A DNA stretch of 5,418 bases from Deltaproteobacteria bacterium UBA2221 (GTDB lineage: Bacteria; Desulfobacterota; Syntrophorhabdia; Syntrophorhabdales; WCHB1-27), in contig DCUF01000003.1 of the NCBI GenBank assembly GCA_002328485.1, positions 1 to 5,418 on the forward strand, given 5' to 3'. Below the pieces are notes generated by a model. That model had not been told where the DNA came from, ran no database searches, and saw only the letters and a list, made by a program, of their open reading frames with translations. Within the stretch, counting starts at the first letter, position 1; the number at the start of each line of letters is the position of its first letter. The position numbers were made by a program, and so were the translations under genes. Positions 1 through 5,418 of the stretch are shown here, one piece after another.

Positions 1-2865
1 TCCTATACGGAGGTTCAGAACGTTGAGGGTGTAGCAGGAGATTTCACCGTCACTGTAGTAAAAAAACCCCGGTACGTAAATGAGAGCAAATGCACGGGTT
101 GTACGGTGTGTGTCGAGTACTGCCCGGTTGTCTACCCGGATCAGTTTAATCAGGGGATATCGGACAACAAGGCCGTGCACATCTACTTCGCCCAGGCCAT
201 CCCCCTCAAACCCTACATTGACGATAGCTGCCTCTACCTGAAAGAAGGCAAATGCAAAATCTGCCAAGCCGTTTGCAAAACAAACGCTATCGATTTCACC
301 CAGACAGGAGAAAAGGTAGAGGTCAAGGTGGGCGCCATCATCCTGGCGCCGGGCTTTGAGCCTTTCGACCCAAAGGTGAGGGAAGAATATCACTACGGCG
401 ACTTCCAGAATGTGGTCACCAGCATGGACTATGAGAGATTGCTCTGTGCGACGGGACCCTACGAAGGCGAGATACTACGTGCCTCAGACGAGAAACATCC
501 CCACAACATCGCCTGGCTTCACTGCGTCGGCTCCCGCCAGGTTATAGAGGGGGGTAACAGCTATTGTTCAGCCGTGTGCTGCACCTATACCCAGAAGCAG
601 GTCATCCTCACAAAAGACCATGATGCCGATGCCCACTGTACCATCTTCCACAACGACATCCGCTCCTACGGCAAGGATTTCGAGCGATTCTACCAGAGAA
701 CCGAAAGGCTTCCGAACACACGGTTCATCAGGAGCTATCCATCAATCGTCAAAGAGGACCCCGTGACAAAGAATGTCACTATACGGTATTCCACCTTTGA
801 TAACGGCGTCAAAGAGGAAGAATTCGATATGGTAGTGTTGTCTGTCGGGTTGAATCCGCCTCACAACTTTCAGGGTCTGGCAAATACCTTCGGCGTTGAA
901 CTCAACGGTCACGGATTCTGTAAAGTTAACCCCTTTAACCCCATGGAAACATCCCGTCCAGGTGTGTTTGTAAGTGGCGCCTTCCAGGGTCCTGTGGACA
1001 TCCCTGAGTCGGTTGTCACAGGATGCGGGGCAGGTTCCCAGTGCGGTGAGCTGCTCAATTACCGGAGAGGGAACCTTTCCAAGGAACGGGTTTATCCCGA
1101 AGAAAGGGACGTCTCTCAGGAGGATCCAAGGGTGGGCGTCTATGTCTGCCACTGTGGCGCCAACATCGGCAGGATCGTCAACGTTCCTTCCACGGTCGAG
1201 TATGCCCTCTCCTTGCCTAACGTGGTTCACGCCGAGGAGAGTCTCTTCATATGCTCAACAGAGGCTGCCGCTATGCTGGCTAAGGATATCAAGGAAAGAG
1301 GCCTCAACCGCGTGATCGTTGCCGCCTGTACCCCGAGGACCCATGAGCCCCTCTTCCGCGACACCTTACGTGAAGCGGGGATCAACCAATACTACTACGA
1401 TATGGCCAATATTCGGGAACATTGTTCCTGGGTACATTCGAAGGAAAAGGAAGAGGCCACTCAAAAGGCGCAGGACATCATCAGGATGTCCGTGGCACGG
1501 GCCTGTCATTTGGAGCCGTTACAGGAGTTCGATCTTCCCGTGGACAAGAGAGCCCTCGTCGTTGGTGGAGGCATAGCAGGCATGACAAGTGCCTTGTCCA
1601 TTGCCAATCAGGGACACGAGGTATTTCTCGTGGAAAAAGAGAAGGACCTCGGCGGAATGGCAAGAAAGATTCACACCACTCTGGAAGGAATGGATGTTCA
1701 GGCGTATCTTCGTGATCTTATCGAGAAGGTATACAGCCATCCCACGCTCCATGTCTTTACTGACGCCACCATCACCAGCGCTGCCGGTTACGTAGGCAAC
1801 TTCCTTACCAAAGTAAAATCAAACCGGGGGGTCACAGAGATTAAGCACGGTGCAACCGTCATCGCTACCGGAGCGGAGGTCTACCAGCCCACCGAATATC
1901 TCTATGGTCAGGATGAAAGGGTTATGACTCATCTCGAACTGGAAGAGAAAATCGTGCAGAACGATGAAAAGGTCACGACTGCCCAGAGTATCGTCATGAT
2001 CCAGTGCGTGGGCTGCCGCAATGAAGAAAGAAACTACTGCAGCAGGATATGTTGCAGCGAGTCCATCAAAAATGCCATCCTCCTCAAAGAGAAGAACCCC
2101 GAGATCGATGTCTACATGCTTTTCCGCGATGTGAGGACCTACGGATTCAAAGAGGATTACTACCGCGAAGCAGCAGGCAAAGGCGTCAAGTTCGTCCGTT
2201 ATGAGCAAGGAACCGAACCATCCGTTGAACCAGGACAGGCTGAAGGCGGTCGGAACGTCCTTAAGGTCACCCTCCCCGACTACGTGCTCGGAAAGAAGCT
2301 CGAAGTTGATGCCGACCTCGTTGCCTTAGCCGCCGCTGTCGTCCCCTCCGGAGACAGAAAAGAAATAGCCCAGCTATTCAAGGTGGCCTTGAGCCCTGAT
2401 GAGTTCTTTTCCGAGGCCCATGTAAAGTTGCGGCCTGTGGATTTCGGGGCCGAAGGCATTTACCTCTGCGGTATCGCCCATTATCCGAAGCTTATACCCG
2501 AAACCGTGGGCCAGGCCTATGGGGCAGCAGGCCGGGCCCTGACTCTCCTCGCGAATGGCACGGTCGTCGCCTCAGGCTCCGTGTGCGCGGTAGACGAGGA
2601 CAAGTGTATCTCCTGCGGCGCCTGCATCACCGCCTGCACCTACGGGGCCATCGACTTCTACGAAAGCCCTGGCAAAGGCAGAAAGGCCAGGGTCACCCCC
2701 GTGCTGTGTAAAGGCGATGGACTGTGTAACCCCAAATGCCCAACGGGCGCAATTGCTCTTAAGCACTATACCGATGACGAGCTTTTCGCCCAGATCAGGG
2801 CCGCAGCCCCGCAGGAAGAGTCCGCCGAAGAGATTGACGAGGCAGTTAGCGGGGCATCCAACTGA
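1..2865 (+). CDS. hdrA: HdrA-like FAD/iron-sulfur electron-transfer subunit, two fused HdrA units (BamE-type), 5' end outside window
   Basis: Residues are numbered from the first visible codon; 954 are visible and the true start lies upstream. The GTG at 106 is not a start, because it would split a cluster motif. Unit 1 (to about 370) has C31-x2-C-x2-C-x3-C41-P, a second motif C77-x7-C85-x2-C88-x3-C92, and the HdrA signature CVGSR (175-179) followed by YCSAVCC (188-194). Unit 2 starts afresh at about 378 with CHCG (383-386), C418, ACTPRTHEP (442-450) and NIREHCSWVH (470-479). It continues with the FAD motif GGGIAG (522-527), the acidic end of that fold at E545, CVGCR (669-673) and YCSRICC (679-685). 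A C-terminal ferredoxin domain has C869/872/875/879 and C903/D906/C909/C913. Methanogen HdrA is about 650 residues with one unit, so this is a fused duplication. In methanogens HdrA carries the flavin that bifurcates electrons in the cytoplasm. The neighbours suggest exchange with MvhD and a NAD(H) module. The HdrA family is certain; identity as BamE of benzoyl-CoA reductase is inferred from gene order. Confidence 0.93.
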   Translation, partial: SYTEVQNVEGVAGDFTVTVVKKPRYVNESKCTGCTVCVEYCPVVYPDQFNQGISDNKAVHIYFAQAIPLKPYIDDSCLYLKEGKCKICQAVCKTNAIDFTQTGEKVEVKVGAIILAPGFEPFDPKVREEYHYGDFQNVVTSMDYERLLCATGPYEGEILRASDEKHPHNIAWLHCVGSRQVIEGGNSYCSAVCCTYTQKQVILTKDHDADAHCTIFHNDIRSYGKDFERFYQRTERLPNTRFIRSYPSIVKEDPVTKNVTIRYSTFDNGVKEEEFDMVVLSVGLNPPHNFQGLANTFGVELNGHGFCKVNPFNPMETSRPGVFVSGAFQGPVDIPESVVTGCGAGSQCGELLNYRRGNLSKERVYPEERDVSQEDPRVGVYVCHCGANIGRIVNVPSTVEYALSLPNVVHAEESLFICSTEAAAMLAKDIKERGLNRVIVAACTPRTHEPLFRDTLREAGINQYYYDMANIREHCSWVHSKEKEEATQKAQDIIRMSVARACHLEPLQEFDLPVDKRALVVGGGIAGMTSALSIANQGHEVFLVEKEKDLGGMARKIHTTLEGMDVQAYLRDLIEKVYSHPTLHVFTDATITSAAGYVGNFLTKVKSNRGVTEIKHGATVIATGAEVYQPTEYLYGQDERVMTHLELEEKIVQNDEKVTTAQSIVMIQCVGCRNEERNYCSRICCSESIKNAILLKEKNPEIDVYMLFRDVRTYGFKEDYYREAAGKGVKFVRYEQGTEPSVEPGQAEGGRNVLKVTLPDYVLGKKLEVDADLVALAAAVVPSGDRKEIAQLFKVALSPDEFFSEAHVKLRPVDFGAEGIYLCGIAHYPKLIPETVGQAYGAAGRALTLLANGTVVASGSVCAVDEDKCISCGACITACTYGAIDFYESPGKGRKARVTPVLCKGDGLCNPKCPTGAIALKHYTDDELFAQIRAAAPQEESAEEIDEAVSGASN

Positions 2866-2900
2866 ACCTGTTTTCGCGCTGAGAGAGCTGCTCAATAAGC

Positions 2901-2907
2901 AAGGAGG
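2901..2907 (+). promoter_or_regulatory. Ribosome binding site of the MvhD-like gene
   Basis: AAGGAGG is a near-perfect Shine-Dalgarno sequence ending 10 bases before the ATG at 2918. It fixes that start. The 52-base gap after the HdrA-like stop shows no terminator, so the two genes are probably co-transcribed. Confidence 0.85.
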
Positions 2908-2917
2908 ATAGATAATT

Positions 2918-3703
2918 ATGGCTTCAGGCGGCAAGTTTAAACCGAAAATTTTGGGTATCATATGCAACTGGTGCTGTTACGGCGGGGCTGATCTTTGCGG
3001 GGTATCCCGCTTCCAGTACCCCCCCTACATAAGAATTATAAGGGTAATGTGCTCGGCCCGGGTTGACCTGGCTCACATACTCCTCGCCTTCTCGACCGGG
3101 CAGGACGCCATGTTTATCGGCGGCTGCCATCTTGACGACTGTCATTATATTACGAACGGAAACTACGATGCCTTAAGCGTGGTAACCATCGCCAAGAAGC
3201 TGCTCGGGCACGTGGGCGTCAATCCAGACCGCCTCAGGCTGGAGTGGGTTTCCGCGGGTGAAGGAATTAGGTTTGCGAATATCATGAACGACTTCGGCCG
3301 GCAGGTCACGGAATTGGGGCCACTGGGTTCAAGTGAGGGTATCGATAGGGCAGTTCTCGTATCGAGGATAGAAGAGGTCCAGAAGCTTGTCCCCTACATA
3401 AAGCTGGTCCAGACCGAAAGGCTGCGAGCACCCCGAAGCCTCAGGGTGTCCGGAGAACAGGAGCAGCGCTATCACGAGTTTTTTAACAGTCCGGAGGTAA
3501 GGAAGATATTCAAGGAGGCCATTTTCGACAAGCTCGCCATCGGCCAGATCGTCTCCCTCCTGAAGGAAGGACCCCTCTCCACGGCAGACATCGCCAGTAA
3601 GGTGGGCCTGACCCCCTCGGAGGTAGCAAAGCACCTCAACGCCTCATCGAGGCAGCGACTGGTGCGGTACGACTCGGAGAGTAAACGATACGCCATAGCG
3701 TAA
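2918..3703 (+). CDS. mvhD: MvhD-like [2Fe-2S] electron-transfer subunit with C-terminal winged-helix extension (BamF-type)
   Basis: This 261-residue protein begins with an MvhD/FrhD-type domain (about 8-140). The signature CNWCCYGGAD lies at 16-25, with further cysteines at C27, C45, C70 (GGCHLDDC) and C75. In methanogens MvhD joins the hydrogenase to HdrA and carries one [2Fe-2S] cluster. Here no hydrogenase subunit is visible, and NuoE/NuoF-like genes follow, so the partner is probably an NAD(H) module. Stand-alone MvhD is about 140 residues; the extra part is a charged linker (about 140-190) and a C-terminal helix-turn-helix-like segment (about 214-261, around TADIASKVG and SEVAKHL) resembling ArsR/MarR winged helices. 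Position 19, selenocysteine in some bacterial relatives (recalled), is an ordinary TGC codon. The start is fixed by the ribosome binding site at 2901. A role as BamF is plausible but unproven. Confidence 0.92.
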   Translation: MASGGKFKPKILGIICNWCCYGGADLCGVSRFQYPPYIRIIRVMCSARVDLAHILLAFSTGQDAMFIGGCHLDDCHYITNGNYDALSVVTIAKKLLGHVGVNPDRLRLEWVSAGEGIRFANIMNDFGRQVTELGPLGSSEGIDRAVLVSRIEEVQKLVPYIKLVQTERLRAPRSLRVSGEQEQRYHEFFNSPEVRKIFKEAIFDKLAIGQIVSLLKEGPLSTADIASKVGLTPSEVAKHLNASSRQRLVRYDSESKRYAIA

Positions 3704-3720
3704 GAATGGGAACGACAACA

Positions 3721-3847
3721 GCGCAAATGGCGAAATAGGGGAACGGATCAGGAGATGCAAATGTGCAAATGGCGAAATAGGAAAATGGGTTTACCAGCCT
3801 TTTTGGTTTTCCCATTTTTTAATTTCTCCATTTCACCATTTTGCGCC
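3721..3847 (+). repeat. Compound direct and inverted repeat block between mvhD-like and nuoE-like genes
   Basis: A 17-base word, GCAAATGGCGAAATAGG, occurs identically at 3723-3739 and 3765-3781. A partial copy, TGCAAATG, sits just before the second at 3756-3763. The right side (about 3827-3847) carries the same word inverted and diverged: CCATTTTGCGC at 3836-3846 is the reverse complement of GCGCAAATGG at 3721-3730 with one extra base. The block therefore resembles a non-coding palindromic element (REP- or MITE-like) of about 127 bases. It fills most of the 161-base spacer 3704-3864, has no ORF, and is much more A/T-rich than the genes around it. The hexamer AACGAC flanks it at 3711-3716 and 3859-3864 but does not abut the arms, so it is weak evidence for a target-site duplication. 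The repeats are directly visible; mobility is inferred. Confidence 0.72.
3782..3818 (+). other. Stem-loop at the centre of the intergenic repeat
   Basis: AAAATGGG (3782-3789) pairs with CCCATTTT (3811-3818). Inside, after a 3x3 T/T internal loop, ACCA (3793-3796) pairs with TGGT (3804-3807) around a 7-base loop. T-rich sequence follows the stem. It could act as a weak attenuator, an RNA-processing or stability element, or simply the centre of the palindromic element. The stem is A/U-rich with only three G-C pairs in the outer helix, so I do not call it an intrinsic terminator. Confidence 0.5.
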
Positions 3848-3850
3848 TTT

Positions 3851-3856
3851 AAAGGA
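3851..3856 (+). promoter_or_regulatory. Ribosome binding site of the nuoE-like gene
   Basis: AAAGGA ends 8 bases before the ATG at 3865 and lies just outside the right end of the repeat block. The element therefore leaves the translation start of the downstream gene intact. No convincing -35/-10 promoter pair was found in the spacer. Confidence 0.65.
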
Positions 3857-3864
3857 TAAACGAC

Positions 3865-4317
3865 ATGGATAACGCACACATCGATGCATTAGTTGACAAG
3901 TACCACAATGATCCCAGCTATCTCATCCAGATCATGCTGGAGATCCAGGAAGAGCAGAACTGGCTCCCTCAGGAGGACTTAGAGCGGGTAGCAAAAAAAC
4001 TTGACGTCCCCATGACCAGGGTCATGCATATCGCCACCTTCTACAAGGCCTTCAGTGTAGTTCCCAAAGGACGCCACCAGATCCATATCTGCATGGGCAC
4101 TGCCTGCCACGTCCGTGGCGCAGGCCGCGTTCTTGACACGATACGGGAGACCACCGGCATCAGTCCCGGTGAGACCGACCTGGATCTGAAATTTAGCTTA
4201 GAGACCGTTAACTGCCTCGGCTGCTGCGCCCTGGGCCCTGTTGTGGAGATCGATGGAAAGACCCACGGCAAAGTGGTCCCCGGCGAAATGGCAGCCGTAC
4301 TAAAAACATACGAGTAG
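3865..4317 (+). CDS. nuoE: NuoE-like [2Fe-2S] thioredoxin-fold subunit (24 kDa complex I family, HndA/HydC-like, BamG-type)
   Basis: The 150-residue protein has the usual bacterial NuoE length and layout. An N-terminal helical region (about 1-60, including LPQEDLERVAKKL and the motif HIATFYKAF at 55-63) precedes a thioredoxin-like [2Fe-2S] domain. The ligands are C76-x4-C81 in CMGTAC and C117-x3-C121 in CLGCC; C120 is an extra cysteine within the second pair. The family transfers electrons between the FMN subunit and downstream clusters in complex I, NAD-reducing hydrogenases and related soluble oxidoreductases. It is immediately followed by its usual partner, the NuoF-like gene, and preceded by HdrA- and MvhD-like genes, which points to a soluble NAD(H)-linked Hdr-type complex rather than membrane complex I. 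Full length, no disruption. The ATG at 3865 has a suitable ribosome binding site. Assignment as BamG rests on order only. Confidence 0.95.
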   Translation: MDNAHIDALVDKYHNDPSYLIQIMLEIQEEQNWLPQEDLERVAKKLDVPMTRVMHIATFYKAFSVVPKGRHQIHICMGTACHVRGAGRVLDTIRETTGISPGETDLDLKFSLETVNCLGCCALGPVVEIDGKTHGKVVPGEMAAVLKTYE

Positions 4318-4319
4318 GA
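4316..4319 (+). promoter_or_regulatory. Ribosome binding site of the nuoF-like gene, overlapping the nuoE-like stop codon
   Basis: The AGGA core overlaps the upstream TAG stop (4315-4317) and ends 8 bases before the ATG at 4328. Ribosomes ending on nuoE are thus positioned to start nuoF, a layout that suggests translational coupling and matched subunit amounts. Confidence 0.65.
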
Positions 4320-4327
4320 TAAAGATT

Positions 4328-5418
4328 ATGGCGCGGATAAATACACCTGCCGAATTAGAAGAACTAAGACAACAGATCCTTTCAAAAAGAGACCCCAACA
4401 AACCCTGTATCACCCTCTGTACGGGTTCAGCCTGCAATGCCTCCCGGAGCCTGGAGGTAGCGAAAGCCCTCGAGGCAGAGATAGAAAAGCAGGGCCTCAC
4501 CGAGAAGGTGGACATCAGGAAGACGGGCTGCCACGGCTATTGCGAGCGTGGTCCCATCATCGTCATCCATCCGGAGAAGATAGCCTACTTCCAGATCAAG
4601 CCCGAGGATGTAACCGAGATCATCTCCGAGACGATCGTCAACAACAAGATCGTGGAGCGTCTGCTCTACATTGATCCCACTACGAAAGAGAAGATCGTCC
4701 ACGAGCACGATATCCCCTTCTACAAACATCAGGACCGTCTGGTCTTCGGCTCCAATGGAGCTGTCGATCCCAAGAGCATCGAAGACTATCTCGCCATCGG
4801 CGGCTACGCTGCTTTGGCGAAGTGCGTTTCTCAGATGACCCCCGAAGAGGTGCTCCAGGAGGTCAAAAAGGCCAACCTCAGAGGTCGTGGCGGCGGCGGC
4901 TTCCCGGCCGGTACCAAGTGGGAAGGCTCCCGTAATGCCCCCGACCCCATCAAGTACGTGCTGGTCAACGCCGATGAAGGTGACCCCGGGGCCTATATGG
5001 ACCGCAGTCTCTTAGAAGGCAACCCCCATTCCGTCTTAGAGGGCCTTGCTATCGGTGCCTATACCATCGGTGCCAAAGAAGGCTACATCTACGTCCGTCA
5101 CGAATACCCCCTCGCCGTTGAGAACGTCTTCACCGCCATCCGTCAGTGTGAAGAACTCGGTCTTCTCGGAGACAATATCTTAGGCTCAGGCTTTTCTTTC
5201 AAAGTATTGGTCCATCAGGGTGCAGGCGCCTTTGTCTGCGGTGAGTCAACCGCCCTCATGACCGCCGTGGAAGGAAGAGCCGGAGAACCCCGACCCAAAT
5301 ACGTCAGGTCAAATGTAGTGGGTCTCTGGGGCAGACCCTCTGTTTTGAACAACGTCGAGACCTGGGCCAATGTTCCCATGGTCATCAATAAAGGGGCCGA
5401 CTGGTTCACCAGTATCGG
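4328..5418 (+). CDS. nuoF: NuoF-like FMN/NAD(H)-binding subunit with N-terminal [2Fe-2S] domain (HndC/HydB/BamH-type), 3' end outside window
   Basis: The frame is open from the ATG at 4328 to the window edge, giving 363 complete codons. An N-terminal thioredoxin-like ferredoxin domain (about 25-115) has C31-x4-C36 (CTGSAC) and C68-x3-C72 (CHGYC), as in hydrogenase-type NuoF proteins such as HndC and HydB and unlike the 445-residue E. coli NuoF. After a linker comes the NuoF core: the glycine-rich nucleotide motif GRGGGGFPAGTKW (186-198), the FMN motif NADEGDPGAYMDR (214-226) and GAGAFVCGESTAL (298-310). The SLBB domain, the [4Fe-4S] N3-type motif and any C-terminal ferredoxin domain lie beyond the window; relatives are about 600 residues. 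The protein should exchange hydride with NAD(H) and pass single electrons to NuoE and the other clusters. It starts 10 bases after the NuoE-like stop. The family is certain; BamH identity is inferred from the operon. Confidence 0.95.
   Translation, partial: MARINTPAELEELRQQILSKRDPNKPCITLCTGSACNASRSLEVAKALEAEIEKQGLTEKVDIRKTGCHGYCERGPIIVIHPEKIAYFQIKPEDVTEIISETIVNNKIVERLLYIDPTTKEKIVHEHDIPFYKHQDRLVFGSNGAVDPKSIEDYLAIGGYAALAKCVSQMTPEEVLQEVKKANLRGRGGGGFPAGTKWEGSRNAPDPIKYVLVNADEGDPGAYMDRSLLEGNPHSVLEGLAIGAYTIGAKEGYIYVRHEYPLAVENVFTAIRQCEELGLLGDNILGSGFSFKVLVHQGAGAFVCGESTALMTAVEGRAGEPRPKYVRSNVVGLWGRPSVLNNVETWANVPMVINKGADWFTSI

Noticed and set aside
742..1230. Minus-strand open frame of 162 codons within the HdrA-like gene
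   Set aside because: It lies entirely opposite strongly conserved HdrA coding sequence, has no recognisable domain and is explained as an antisense shadow.
106..2865. GTG at 106 as the start of the HdrA-like gene
   Set aside because: The frame is open to base 1, upstream codons encode the typical HdrA stretch before the first cluster, and starting at 106 would remove C31 and C34 of the first motif.
2717..2911. Plus-strand small open frame spanning the end of the HdrA-like gene and the gap
   Set aside because: Out of frame with the ferredoxin domain, no ribosome binding site of its own, and low-complexity Pro/Arg-rich composition typical of an off-frame translation.
2572..2967. Minus-strand open frame covering the HdrA/MvhD junction
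   Set aside because: It lies opposite the C-terminal ferredoxin motifs and the MvhD start and shows no family resemblance, so it is a chance frame.
3782..3825. Intrinsic terminator after the MvhD-like gene
   Set aside because: The stem is A/U-rich with an internal loop and few G-C pairs, and the T-run is partly inside the stem arm; the downstream genes also have no clear promoter of their own.
3711..3864. AACGAC at both sides of the repeat block as a target-site duplication
   Set aside because: The copies do not abut the inverted repeat ends (4 bases away on the left, about 12 on the right), and a 6-base match can arise by chance.
2918..4317. Membrane complex I (nuo) operon
   Set aside because: No membrane subunits are seen, and the HdrA- and MvhD-like neighbours with a hydrogenase-type NuoF N-terminal domain point to a soluble complex.

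Overview
The window is part of one plus-strand operon of flavin- and iron-sulfur-rich redox subunits. In order it encodes the C-terminal 954 residues of a double-unit HdrA-like protein (open at the left edge), an MvhD-like protein with a C-terminal winged-helix extension, a NuoE-like [2Fe-2S] protein, and the first 363 residues of a NuoF-like flavoprotein (open at the right edge). No tRNA, rRNA, CRISPR array, transposase or minus-strand gene is visible.

The likely host is a strictly anaerobic bacterium of the former Deltaproteobacteria (Desulfobacterota, including syntrophic lineages). This rests on the fusion of two HdrA units, the HdrA-MvhD-NuoE-NuoF order, the extended MvhD and G/C-leaning third codon positions. 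It is inference, not a taxonomic proof.

Region by region: 1-2865 HdrA-like; 2866-2917 a short gap with a strong ribosome binding site; 2918-3703 MvhD-like; 3704-3864 a 161-base spacer made largely of direct and inverted copies of a short A-rich word, with a nested stem-loop; 3865-4317 NuoE-like; a 10-base gap with the NuoE-like stop inside the next ribosome binding site; 4328-5418 NuoF-like.

The subunits can be read as an electron-transfer chain. NuoF (FMN, NAD(H) site) and NuoE ([2Fe-2S]) connect NAD(H) to the iron-sulfur wires. MvhD passes electrons to HdrA, whose FAD is the bifurcating centre in methanogen heterodisulfide reductase. The order matches, from memory, bamE-bamF-bamG-bamH of the class II benzoyl-CoA reductase complex of Geobacter and related aromatic degraders, where bamB-D lie upstream and bamI (NuoG-like) downstream. 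A general NAD-linked Hdr complex not tied to aromatics would look the same here, so the flanking genes decide. The most unusual items are the palindromic repeat block splitting the operon, the winged helix on MvhD, the Cys-only version of a site that is selenocysteine in some relatives, and an Asp in place of a Cys in the last ferredoxin motif of HdrA.
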